A DNA stretch of 31,511 nucleotides from an uncultured Streptococcus sp. Its GTDB lineage: Bacteria > Bacillota > Bacilli > Lactobacillales > Streptococcaceae. The notes under the pieces were generated by a model. It saw nothing but the letters and a program-made list of their open reading frames with translations, was not told where the DNA came from and made no database searches. The first letter of the stretch is position 1. Each line of letters starts with the position of its first letter. Shown here one piece after another: positions 7,190 through 15,038 of the stretch. The stretch lies in the NCBI RefSeq assembly GCF_938020365.1, contig NZ_CALIIB010000029.1, positions 1 to 31,511 on the forward strand, in the 5' to 3' direction. The position numbers were made by a program, and so were the translations under genes.

Positions 7190-8767
7190 ATGGTAGCGCG
7201 TTATACGGAAGCTCGTCAGCGAGCAGAATTACATAGAAAGATATGGTCCATAGCTGATGATGTTCGGGGTGCTGTTGATGGCTGGGACTTTAAACAATAT
7301 GTACTGGGAATTCTTTTTTATCGCTTTATCTCAGAAAATATGTCAGCATATTTTGATAAAGCAGAGCATGAAGCAGGTGATTTAGAATTTCGTTATGCTA
7401 ACCTGACTGATGAAGAAGCAGAAGAGGATTTCCGTCCTGGAACAGTTGAAGAGAAAGGTTTCTTCATCCTTCCAAGCCAACTTTTTGAAAATGTTGTAAA
7501 AAATGCTTCACAAAACCAAGAGTTGAATACTGAATTGGCTAACATTTTCCAAGAAATAGAAAAATCAGCGATTGGGTTCAAATCAGAAGAGGATATCAAA
7601 GGTTTGTTTGATAACTTGGATACACGAAGCAATATCCTTGGTGGAACTGTTCCAGAAAAAAATAAACGACTTTCTGACATTCTAAATGGTATCAATAGTA
7701 TTAACTTTGGCAACTTTGAGGACAATGACATCGATGCCTTTGGGGATGCCTATGAGTTCTTGATTTCCAACTATGCTAGTAATGCAGGAAAAAGTGGGGG
7801 TGAATTTTTCACTCCTCAGACAGTATCTAAACTGTTAGCTCGACTAGTTATGGTTGGTAAGGATAAGATTAACAAGGTTTATGATCCGACATGTGGTTCA
7901 GGCTCTCTCCTTCTTCAAATGAAAAAACAATACGAAGATCATATCTTAGAGGATGGGTTCTTTGGTCAGGAAATCAATATGACCAACTATAACTTGGCTC
8001 GTATGAATATGTTCCTACACAATATCAACTATAATAACTTTGATATTAAGCGAGGAGATACCCTTTTAAATCCTCAGCATTTGGAAGAGAAACCTTTTGA
8101 TGCTATTGTTTCTAACCCTCCTTACTCTGTCAAATGGGTGGGAGATGGAGACCCAACTCTCATAAACGATGACCGTTTTGCACCAGCTGGTAAACTAGCT
8201 CCTAAGTCAAAAGCTGACTTTGCCTTTATCATGCATAGTCTCAACCACTTGTCTAATAAAGGTCGGGCAGCTATTGTTTGTTTCCCGGGTATTTTCTATC
8301 GTGGGGGTGCTGAGAAAACCATTCGTCAGTATCTAGTAGATAACAACTTTGTTGAAGCAGTGATTGCTCTTCCTGATAATCTCTTCTTTGGAACTTCTAT
8401 TGCGACTACTATTTTAGTTCTGGCGAAGAATAAACTGGAAAATAAAACTCTCTTTATCGATGCGAGTAAAGAATTCAAAAAAGAGACTAATAATAATGTT
8501 TTAGAGGACATAAATATCGAGCATATTGTCGAATTGTTCACTAATTATCAAAGTGTGGACTATAAAGCAGCTCTTGTTGATAATGAGGTGATTGGCTCAG
8601 AGCAAGATTACAACCTATCTGTATCAACCTATGTTGAACCAGAAGATACACGTGAAAGAATTGATATTGATGTGCTCAACAAAGAAATCGCTGAGACTGT
8701 TGCCAAGATTGACCACTTGCGTGCAGAGATAGATAAGATTGTAGAGGAACTTAGTCATGGCAAATGA
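7190..8767 (+). CDS. hsdM: Type I restriction-modification system methyltransferase subunit HsdM
   Basis: The 525-residue M subunit transfers methyl groups from S-adenosylmethionine to adenine, with HsdS giving sequence specificity. The N-terminal HsdM_N helical domain (about 15-160) starts with LHRKIWSIADDVRGAVDGWDFK. SAM motif I is DPTCGSGS (from about 232) and the catalytic motif IV is NPPY (309-312), preceded by FDAIVS, the N6-adenine type. A C-terminal helical tail (KEIAETVAKIDHLRAEIDKI) would contact HsdS. ATG 7190 follows GAAGGGA. The gene overlaps the rhuM remnant by 11 bases (ATGGCAAATGA), so the following frame was once translationally coupled. All motifs look intact. The locus resembles type IC families by its HsdS spacer repeats. 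Confidence 0.95.
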   Translation: MVARYTEARQRAELHRKIWSIADDVRGAVDGWDFKQYVLGILFYRFISENMSAYFDKAEHEAGDLEFRYANLTDEEAEEDFRPGTVEEKGFFILPSQLFENVVKNASQNQELNTELANIFQEIEKSAIGFKSEEDIKGLFDNLDTRSNILGGTVPEKNKRLSDILNGINSINFGNFEDNDIDAFGDAYEFLISNYASNAGKSGGEFFTPQTVSKLLARLVMVGKDKINKVYDPTCGSGSLLLQMKKQYEDHILEDGFFGQEINMTNYNLARMNMFLHNINYNNFDIKRGDTLLNPQHLEEKPFDAIVSNPPYSVKWVGDGDPTLINDDRFAPAGKLAPKSKADFAFIMHSLNHLSNKGRAAIVCFPGIFYRGGAEKTIRQYLVDNNFVEAVIALPDNLFFGTSIATTILVLAKNKLENKTLFIDASKEFKKETNNNVLEDINIEHIVELFTNYQSVDYKAALVDNEVIGSEQDYNLSVSTYVEPEDTRERIDIDVLNKEIAETVAKIDHLRAEIDKIVEELSHGK

Positions 8768-9110
8768 TGTGATTCTCTATAGAACAGATGACGGAGAGTC
8801 CGCTATTGAGCTTCACTTGGATAACGGAACGGTCTGGCTGACCCAACAAGAACTTGCTGAGCTTTTTCAAACTTCTAAGCAAAACATTAGTAAACATATA
8901 AAGGCTATTTTTGATAATGGAGAATTAGTGGAAGAGGCAACTGTCAACTATAAGTTGACAGTTCAAAATGAGGGTAATAGGAGTGTTCAGCGAAATGTCG
9001 TCTACTATAATCTCGATATGATTTTGGCGATTGGCTATCGTGTATACTATATTCAAAATAATTTTAAAAAAAGTAAAAAATCCTTGAATTATCTGCTAAA
9101 AACGGTATAA
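8757..9110 (+). pseudogene. RhuM/virulence-RhuM family protein, truncated after about 96 residues
   Basis: The first 96 residues match the N-terminus of RhuM-family proteins: short beta region ESAIELHLDNGTVWLTQQELAELF, helix-turn-helix-like TSKQNISKHIKAIF, then YYNLDMILAIGYRV. Family members normally continue for a total of over 300 residues. Here the sequence changes at about base 9045 to an unrelated Lys/Asn-rich tail and stops at 9108-9110, inside the -10 box of the next promoter. So the gene is cut exactly where the Abi cassette begins. Function of the family is poorly known; members often travel with type I hsd operons. It overlaps hsdM by 11 bases. A short product could still be made, but the conserved remainder is absent. 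Confidence 0.8.
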
Positions 9111-9111
9111 T
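9084..9111 (+). promoter_or_regulatory. Promoter of the Abi cassette / leader RNA
   Basis: TTGAAT (9084-9089) and a perfect TATAAT (9106-9111) are separated by 16 bp. It lies in the AT-rich tail of the truncated rhuM frame and would start transcription near 9117, just before the leader hairpin. Its strength suggests independent expression of the leader RNA rather than only hsdM read-through. Confidence 0.8.
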
Positions 9112-9116
9112 AGAAT

Positions 9117-9165
9117 TAATAGGACCGCCCACCTCTCTTTGATGTGACAAGGCGGACATTTTTTT
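9117..9165 (+). ncRNA. Candidate abiF-type structured RNA (leader with terminator-like end)
   Basis: Between the promoter and the Abi start codon lies a roughly 50-base element. CCGCC (9125-9129) pairs with GGCGG (9151-9155), an inner CAC (9130-9132) can pair with GTG (9144-9146), and after ACA comes a run of seven Ts (9159-9165). This is what a short terminated RNA would look like. From memory, a conserved RNA motif called abiF has been described upstream of Abi_2/AbiF genes, and AbiF proteins have been linked to RNA antitoxins; the position and shape fit. I cannot run a covariance model, so family membership is an inference. Transcripts that read through the T run would carry the Abi gene 14 bases further on. 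Confidence 0.65.
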
Positions 9166-9179
9166 ATGCGGAAGTTATT

Positions 9180-10055
9180 ATGAAAATTAAAGAATTTAAA
9201 ACTTGGGATGAGCAGGTAGCCAAATTAATTGAGCATGGTTGTAAAGATATCAAATCAATGGAGTATGCGATTGATATTTTACAAAAGGTTAATTATTATC
9301 GGCTAACTGCTTATTTTTTACCTTTTCGCGATAAAGATACGCAGAAGTATGATTCCAGTAAGGTTTCTTTGGAGAAAATCTATGGTATTGCTTGTTTTGA
9401 TGCAGAGTTACGCTTGCTTATTTTCAAGTATTTAGAGGACATTGAGTTGTATTTTAGGACTCAAGTTGCCTATCATCATGGAAACAAATACGGAGCTTTA
9501 GCTTATAAAGAAGCAAATACTTTTAATAAATTTCATAAACATAATGAATTTTTAGAAGATATTGAAAAAGAGTTGAGTCATAGGCGGAAAAGCCCGATTT
9601 ATAAGCATCATCAGCGAAAATATGCTGGAGAATTCCCTATTTGGGTTTTAGTAGAATTTTTTACTTTTGGAATGACTTCGAAATTTTTCGCAGATTCTCC
9701 GATAGATATTCAACAAGATATTGCTAAAAATGTTGGTATAAAATCCACTCAAGTTAGAACCTATCTTGAAGTCGCAGTGGTTTTAAGAAATTACTGCGCC
9801 CATTATAATCGATTATACTACACAAGCTTTACAAAGATACCTGGTCAACTACCTGCTTTTATGAATGAAAATAGTAAATTGAAAAATAGACTGATGGCAC
9901 AACTTTATGCAGTTAAAAGCCTCTATCCAGATAAGAAAAAATGGAATGAAGGATTTTTATGTGAATTGTCAGCACTCATTGAACGCTATCAAACAGTGAT
10001 TCATCTGCATCATATTGGATTTGTGGAGAAATGGGAAGAAATACTAAAGAAATGA
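9180..10055 (+). CDS. Abi_2 family (AbiD/AbiF-like) HEPN abortive-infection protein
   Basis: The 291-residue protein starts at ATG 9180 behind GGAAG (9170-9174). The longer frame from GTG 9144 is rejected because that codon lies inside the leader hairpin. Abi_2 features are the opening KIKEFKTWDEQVAKLIEHGCKDI, YRLTAYFLPFR, the helix DAELRLLIFKYLEDIELYFRTQVAYH, and the C-terminal HEPN RNase motif RNYCAH (R203 to H208) in VVLRNYCAHYNRLYY. HEPN proteins of this group are ribonucleases whose activity stops phage growth by halting the cell. The sequence is AT-rich compared with flanking core genes, suggesting acquisition. It lies between the truncated rhuM and hsdS inside the hsd operon and ends 11 bases before the chosen hsdS start. 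Family assignment is firm; RNA target and trigger are unknown. Confidence 0.87.
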   Translation: MKIKEFKTWDEQVAKLIEHGCKDIKSMEYAIDILQKVNYYRLTAYFLPFRDKDTQKYDSSKVSLEKIYGIACFDAELRLLIFKYLEDIELYFRTQVAYHHGNKYGALAYKEANTFNKFHKHNEFLEDIEKELSHRRKSPIYKHHQRKYAGEFPIWVLVEFFTFGMTSKFFADSPIDIQQDIAKNVGIKSTQVRTYLEVAVVLRNYCAHYNRLYYTSFTKIPGQLPAFMNENSKLKNRLMAQLYAVKSLYPDKKKWNEGFLCELSALIERYQTVIHLHHIGFVEKWEEILKK

Positions 10056-10066
10056 GAGAGTGTGAT

Positions 10067-11299
10067 ATGAACATCCTAGAAGAAATCCAAAACTGTCCTG
10101 TTGAGTGGAAAGAGTTGGGGGAAGTGGTTGAGACTGTGACAAGTCCAGTAAAGTTAACTAAAAAGGAGTATCAAGTAACAGGAAGAATACCAATTGTTGA
10201 TCAGGGTGAACAATTCGTAGCAGGTTATGCAGACAATGAAAAATATCTTGAAAAAGATGAATATATCATTTTTGGGGATCACTCAGAGCATGTAAAATAT
10301 GTGGATTTTGCTTTTGTTCAAGGAGCCGATGGTTTAAAAATTTTGAAACCTAAAAGTGGTATAAAAGCAAAATATATATACTATTGCTTTTGTAATTTTT
10401 ATAAGAAAGAAGGAAGCTATAAAAGACATTGGAGTAAAGCAAGAACTACTCAAATACCAATCCCTCAAAGTGAAGAAATTCAAGAAAAAATCGTACAAAT
10501 ACTTGACAAATTCACTGATTATGTTACAGAATTGACCTCAGAATTGACCTCAGAATTGACCTCACGTAAAAAGCAATATTCTTATTATCGAGATAAACTG
10601 TTATCATTTGATGATGAGGTTTATCAGGTTGAGTGGAAGACTTTGGGAGAATTATTTGTTTTTAAGAATGGATTGAACAAAGGAAAAGAATTTTTTGGGA
10701 GTGGAACACCTATAGTTAATTATACTGATGTATACAGGAACAATAAAATATCAGCGAATGTTTTGAAAGGAAAAGTTAGAGTAAGTCCTGAGGAAAAAGA
10801 ACGTTATAGTGTTCAAATAGGGGATGTCTTTTTCACACGAACTTCTGAAACACAAGAAGAAATTGGAAAAACTTCCGTATTATTAGATGAAGTTAAAGAC
10901 GGAGTTTTTAGTGGATTTCTTTTGAGAGCGAGACCGATTACGAAATTATTGCTTCCTGAATACTGTGCATATTGTTTTGAATCAACTACTTTTCGAAGGG
11001 ATATTGTGCGGTATAGTACTTATACAACCAGAGCTTTAACGAATGGTAGTGCACTTTCGAAATTGAAAATCCCAGTCCCTTCTTTAGAAATCCAATCCCG
11101 CATTGTTCAAGTTCTAGACAACTTCGACATGGTTTGTAACGACTTAAATATCGGGCTTCCCAAGGAGATTGAACTTCGTCAAAAACAATACGAATTTTTT
11201 AGAGAAAAACTCTTGACATTCACCGCCGAAGGCGTGTATCCTGACAGTGGACAGTGGACAGTGGACAGTGGACAGTGGCATGGGCACAATCTGACCTAA
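10067..11299 (+). CDS. hsdS: Type I restriction system specificity subunit HsdS (two recognition domains)
   Basis: HsdS reads the DNA target for the methylase and nuclease. The 410-residue frame has TRD1 (from VEWKELGEVV, about 1-140), a central conserved helix (IQEKIVQILDKFTDYV, then ELTS repeats, then RKKQYSYYRDKLLSF), TRD2 (from VEWKTLGELF), and the C-terminal conserved helix LEIQSRIVQVLDNF...GLPKEIELRQKQYEFFREKLLTF, so it is complete. ATG 10067 is preferred; ATG 10031 would overlap the Abi gene and add non-family residues. The last 19 residues (DSGQWTVDSGQWHGHNLT with its preceding residues) come from a 7-bp tandem repeat and short run-out, and are not family-like. Changing the repeat number alters the frame and can add a third TRD from the next ORF. 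Confidence 0.92.
   Translation: MNILEEIQNCPVEWKELGEVVETVTSPVKLTKKEYQVTGRIPIVDQGEQFVAGYADNEKYLEKDEYIIFGDHSEHVKYVDFAFVQGADGLKILKPKSGIKAKYIYYCFCNFYKKEGSYKRHWSKARTTQIPIPQSEEIQEKIVQILDKFTDYVTELTSELTSELTSRKKQYSYYRDKLLSFDDEVYQVEWKTLGELFVFKNGLNKGKEFFGSGTPIVNYTDVYRNNKISANVLKGKVRVSPEEKERYSVQIGDVFFTRTSETQEEIGKTSVLLDEVKDGVFSGFLLRARPITKLLLPEYCAYCFESTTFRRDIVRYSTYTTRALTNGSALSKLKIPVPSLEIQSRIVQVLDNFDMVCNDLNIGLPKEIELRQKQYEFFREKLLTFTAEGVYPDSGQWTVDSGQWHGHNLT
10529..10564 (+). repeat. Three tandem 12-bp repeats in the HsdS spacer
   Basis: GAATTGACCTCA occurs three times without gaps (10529-10540, 10541-10552, 10553-10564), encoding ELTS three times in frame. The copies are identical. In EcoR124-type (type IC) HsdS, the number of four-residue TAEL repeats at this point sets the length of the unspecific spacer in the DNA target. 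This stretch is in the same place, between TRD1 and TRD2. Confidence 0.93.
11243..11277 (+). repeat. Five tandem 7-bp repeats (GACAGTG) at the hsdS 3' end
   Basis: GACAGTG is repeated five times perfectly at 11243-11277. Because 7 is not a multiple of 3, each gain or loss shifts the frame. Entering in the hsdS frame, five copies lead to TAA at 11297. Three or six copies lead straight into the downstream TRD3 frame (GCA TGG GCA CAA). Four copies lead to a TGA five codons on. This is a typical simple-sequence contingency locus. Confidence 0.92.
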
Positions 11300-11916
11300 T
11301 TAAGCTCTTGAACTGGGTATTTGGCCCAATTCGGGTGGAGTTGGGAGCTTTGGGAGATATTATTCGAGGTAATGGCTTACAGAAGAAAGATTTCCAGGAT
11401 GTCGGTGTTCCGTGCATCCATTACGGACAGATATATACATATTATGGAATTGAGACTGAAAGAACAAAATCATTTATAAATCCAGAGTTAGCAAAAAAAC
11501 TTCAAAAAGCTAAAACTGGTGATTTGATTGTTGCGACGACATCCGAAAATGTTGAGGATGTTGGTAAATCTTTGGTTTGGTTAGGGAAAGAGGAAGTTTG
11601 TATAGGTGGACATTCATGTATAATCAGAACTGAGCAAAATACTAAATTTTTAGTCTATCTTTTTAGAACTAGATTTTTCCAAATTCAAAAGGAAAAAAGA
11701 GTACTTGGTACAAAGGTAATTGAACTTTATCCTAAAAATCTTGCAAAAATTAAGATTATCTTACCGCCCCTTTCCGAACAAGAAAGAATCGTCTCTATTC
11801 TTGACCATTTCAACACTTTAACTAACTCTCTTTCTGAGGGCCTTCCAAAGGAAATCGAACTAAGACAGAAACAGTATGAATACTGGCGAGAACAATTATT
11901 AAAGTTTACTAGATAA
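11254..11916 (+). CDS. Additional half specificity subunit (third TRD plus conserved helix), likely expressed by frame switching
   Basis: About 220 residues. A TRD-like part opens with VELGALGDIIRGNGLQKKDF and continues through PCIHYGQIYTYYGI and LVWLGKEEVCIGGHSCIIR, and is followed by the conserved HsdS helix SEQERIVSILDHFNTLTNSLSEGLPKEIELRQKQYEYWREQLLKF. This is one half of an HsdS. The frame is open only from 11245, after a TGA at 11242-11244; the first possible start is GTG 11254 inside the 7-bp repeats, with no ribosome site, so independent translation looks poor. With three or six repeat copies it becomes the C-terminus of HsdS, giving a protein of about 618 residues with three TRDs (six copies). 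Alternatively it is a leftover of recombination between hsdS genes. Confidence 0.75.
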   Translation: MDSGQWTVAWAQSDLIKLLNWVFGPIRVELGALGDIIRGNGLQKKDFQDVGVPCIHYGQIYTYYGIETERTKSFINPELAKKLQKAKTGDLIVATTSENVEDVGKSLVWLGKEEVCIGGHSCIIRTEQNTKFLVYLFRTRFFQIQKEKRVLGTKVIELYPKNLAKIKIILPPLSEQERIVSILDHFNTLTNSLSEGLPKEIELRQKQYEYWREQLLKFTR

Positions 11917-11972
11917 ATTCTTTAATCATTTTGAGAAAGAATCTCAATTAAAACAAAAAAAGGAAGCATACT

Positions 11973-14900
11973 ATGGTTGATTATTCAAAAGTGCATGAAG
12001 TAATTGCGGAAACAAATGAAGGGATTCTCTTGGCTGAGTATCAACCAGAGTATCGCACGGATAGAGAATATCAGTCAGAAGCAGATTTAGAAAATCAGCT
12101 GATTTCTGATTTAGTAAATCATCTCAACTACGAACGCTTGGATATTCACACACCTGAAGAGCTTTTAGCAAATGCCAAGGTTCAGATTGAAAAACTAAAT
12201 AAGATAACTTTTACGGAGGATGAGTGGAATCGCTTTGTAGTGGAGTATCTGGACTGTCCCAATGAAGGTCTGGTTGAAAAAACAAGAAAAATCCAAGAAA
12301 ATCATATCTACGACTTTGTCTTTGATGATGGACGGATTAAAAATATTTTCATCCTTGATAAGAAAAACATTCATAACAACAGTATGCAGGTCATCAACCA
12401 AGTAACGCAGGTGGGTAGCCATATCAACCGTTATGATGTGACCATCCTAGTAAACGGGCTTCCTCTAGTTCAGATTGAATTGAAGAAGCGTGGAGTTAGT
12501 CTGCAAGAAGCCTTTAATCAGGTTCACCGTTATAGCAAGGAAAGCTTCAATAGCGAGAATTCTTTATACAAATATATTCAGATTTTTGTTATTTCTAATG
12601 GAACTTATACACGCTACTTTGCAAATACGACAGCTCAAAATAAAAATCACTATGAGTTCACTTGTGAATGGGCGGACCGCAAGAATAAAACAATCCACGA
12701 CCTAGAAGACTTTACGGTCACTTTCTTGAGCAAGCGAGTCCTCTTAGAAGTTTTGACCAAGTACTGTGTTTTTGACGCTGATAATACCTTGCTCATCATG
12801 CGCCCTTATCAGATAGCAGCTACTGAGAGTATTTTGCGTAAGATTCATTCCTCTAATGAGATGAAGAATTTCGGGACAATTAATGCCTGTGGCTATATTT
12901 GGCATACGACGGGTTCAGGGAAAACCTTGACCAGCTTTAAGACTGCTCGTTTGGCGACAGAGTTGGACTATATTGACAAAGTGATATTCGTCGTAGATAG
13001 AAAAGACTTAGACTATCAGACTATGAAGGAATATCAAAAATTCCAACCAAATTCAGTCAATGGTAGTAATAATACAAAAGAACTTCAACGTAGTATCGAA
13101 GAAAATGATGATCGAATTGTGGTCACAACTATTCAAAAACTAAATAAGTTTATCACTGCAAATCCAAATCATGAAGTCTATGGTAAGAAATGTGTCTTGA
13201 TTTTTGACGAGTGTCATCGCTCTCAGTTTGGGAAGGCTCAGAAGCGTATTAAGAAGGCCTTTAAACAGTATGCTCTATTTGGTTTTACAGGGACACCGAT
13301 TTTTCCAGAAAATAGCTTAACGGGAGAAACAACCCAAGAGGTTTTTGGCGAGCAACTTCATAACTACGTTATCACAGATGCTATTCGAGATAAAAAAGTG
13401 TTGAAGTTCAAGGTTGACTACAACTATATCAAGCCTGAAATCAATAAGTACAGAGAAGCCGAGGAAGCAGTTGGCCGAGAGATTGATGAGAAGAAACTCA
13501 AAAAGATGGAGAAAGAACTTCTCCTACACCCAGAGCGGATAGCAACCATCACAGAATACCTGCTTCGAGTGTATAATACAAAAACACACCGAAATCAATA
13601 CTATACCCATAAACAAAAACAACTAGCAGGATTTAACGCCATGCTGGCTGTACAAAGTATTGAAGCAGCAAAATTATACTATGAAGAACTCCAGCGACAA
13701 CAAGCAGCTTTACCAGAAGCTAAACGTTTGAAAATTGCAACCATCTTTAGCTTTACGCCAAACGAAGAACAGTCGGCTTATGGTGAAATTCAAGACGAAG
13801 AGCTAGAACCACAAGACACAGCTATGCCCCTATCTTCTAAGGAGTTCCTTTCTAGGGCGATTGATGACTATAATCAAATGTTCAAGACGAACTTTTCGAC
13901 AGATGGGAAAGAGTTTCAAAATTACTATCGTGACCTTTCCAAACGAGTTAAGTCCAAGGAGGTGGATCTGCTGATTGTAGTTGGTATGTTCTTGACGGGA
14001 TTTGATGCTCCAACTATGAATACTCTCTTTGTCGATAAAAACCTTCGTTATCATGGATTGATTCAGGCATTCTCAAGAACCAATCGAATTTTTAATAGGG
14101 TTAAACCCTTTGGAAATATTGTTTGTTTCCGAGATTTAGAAAAGGCCACACAAGAAGCTATAAAAACATTTGGTGATACTAATAAGCTTGACATAATCTT
14201 AGAAAAAAGCTTTAGTGAATACATGGATGGTTTTGTGGATCAGGTAACTGGTATCGAGGTCAAAGGATATGCAGCAGTCTGTCAGGAAATTCTTGAGAAA
14301 TTCCCGAATCCGCAAGAAATTGAAACAGAGCATGAGAAAAAAGAGTTTGTTAAGTTATTTGGTGAGTTGTTGAAGCTTGATAATGTCCTTCGAAATTATG
14401 ATGAATTCCAAGAAATCGATAAACCTATTTCAGAAGGTTATCTTCAGGATTTAAGAAGCGCCTATGTGGAAATTCGAGATGAATTCTTAAACCTTAAAAA
14501 CTATGAAAAGAGAAAAGATTTAGAGGTTGACCTTTCAGATGTTGAATTTGAAATTGAACTCTTAAAAACAGATGAGATTAATCTGGATTATATACTTGCA
14601 TTGATTGTTGAGAAATCGAAGAGCTCTGAGTCTAAGGAAGATTTGAAGGCTGAAGTTAGCCGTGTGATTCGCTCAAGTATTGATATTCGTGCCAAGGAGG
14701 GCTTGGTATTGAATTTTATCAATTATACGGACTTATCTCAATTACAGAATAATGAATCTATTTTAACTTCTTTTTATACTTATGCTAAAAAAGAAAAAGA
14801 AGATTCTATTCAAAAACTAGCTGATGATGAAAATCTTGGGAAAGGTTATCGTTTATTTATTGATAAAGCGATACAAAAAGGATATGCGGAAAGTGGTGGG

Positions 14901-15017
14901 ACGGATCTAGATGATATTATTCCGCCAACTTCTCGACGTAAGGGCGCTCGAGAGTTGAAGAAGCAGCAAATTCTTGCCAAACTTCAGAAATTGGTAGAAA
15001 TTTACCGTGGTATATAA
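11973..15017 (+). CDS. hsdR: Type I restriction system endonuclease/translocase subunit HsdR
   Basis: The 1014-residue R subunit joins M2S to translocate and cut unmodified DNA. The N-terminal PD-(D/E)xK nuclease has D155 (RYDVTILVNG) and E169-x-K171 (QIELKKRG). The superfamily 2 motor follows, with Walker A HTTGSGKT (about 311-320), DECH (about 412-415), FGFTGTP (motif III) and LIQAFSRTNR (motif VI, about 695-705). The C-terminal helical domain is rich in Glu/Lys, ending LKKQQILAKLQKLVEIYRGI, and would bind the methylase core. The length agrees with type IC HsdR (about 1000-1040). ATG 11973 follows AGGAAG (11961-11966), 56 bases after the half hsdS. No frameshift is seen, so restriction should be functional. 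Confidence 0.95.
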   Translation: MVDYSKVHEVIAETNEGILLAEYQPEYRTDREYQSEADLENQLISDLVNHLNYERLDIHTPEELLANAKVQIEKLNKITFTEDEWNRFVVEYLDCPNEGLVEKTRKIQENHIYDFVFDDGRIKNIFILDKKNIHNNSMQVINQVTQVGSHINRYDVTILVNGLPLVQIELKKRGVSLQEAFNQVHRYSKESFNSENSLYKYIQIFVISNGTYTRYFANTTAQNKNHYEFTCEWADRKNKTIHDLEDFTVTFLSKRVLLEVLTKYCVFDADNTLLIMRPYQIAATESILRKIHSSNEMKNFGTINACGYIWHTTGSGKTLTSFKTARLATELDYIDKVIFVVDRKDLDYQTMKEYQKFQPNSVNGSNNTKELQRSIEENDDRIVVTTIQKLNKFITANPNHEVYGKKCVLIFDECHRSQFGKAQKRIKKAFKQYALFGFTGTPIFPENSLTGETTQEVFGEQLHNYVITDAIRDKKVLKFKVDYNYIKPEINKYREAEEAVGREIDEKKLKKMEKELLLHPERIATITEYLLRVYNTKTHRNQYYTHKQKQLAGFNAMLAVQSIEAAKLYYEELQRQQAALPEAKRLKIATIFSFTPNEEQSAYGEIQDEELEPQDTAMPLSSKEFLSRAIDDYNQMFKTNFSTDGKEFQNYYRDLSKRVKSKEVDLLIVVGMFLTGFDAPTMNTLFVDKNLRYHGLIQAFSRTNRIFNRVKPFGNIVCFRDLEKATQEAIKTFGDTNKLDIILEKSFSEYMDGFVDQVTGIEVKGYAAVCQEILEKFPNPQEIETEHEKKEFVKLFGELLKLDNVLRNYDEFQEIDKPISEGYLQDLRSAYVEIRDEFLNLKNYEKRKDLEVDLSDVEFEIELLKTDEINLDYILALIVEKSKSSESKEDLKAEVSRVIRSSIDIRAKEGLVLNFINYTDLSQLQNNESILTSFYTYAKKEKEDSIQKLADDENLGKGYRLFIDKAIQKGYAESGGTDLDDIIPPTSRRKGARELKKQQILAKLQKLVEIYRGI

Positions 15018-15038
15018 TTATGCTTTAGAAAGGAAACT

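Noticed and set aside
9144..9179. Longer Abi protein starting at GTG 9144
   Set aside because: That codon lies inside the predicted hairpin RNA and has no ribosome site; ATG 9180 has GGAAG and begins with the family-like sequence.
10031..10066. hsdS start at ATG 10031
   Set aside because: It would overlap the Abi gene and add 12 residues that do not look like HsdS; ATG 10067 is simpler, though its ribosome site is weak.
10529..11277. The tandem repeats as a CRISPR array
   Set aside because: Units are 12 and 7 bases, directly abutting without spacers, inside coding sequence, and no cas gene is present.
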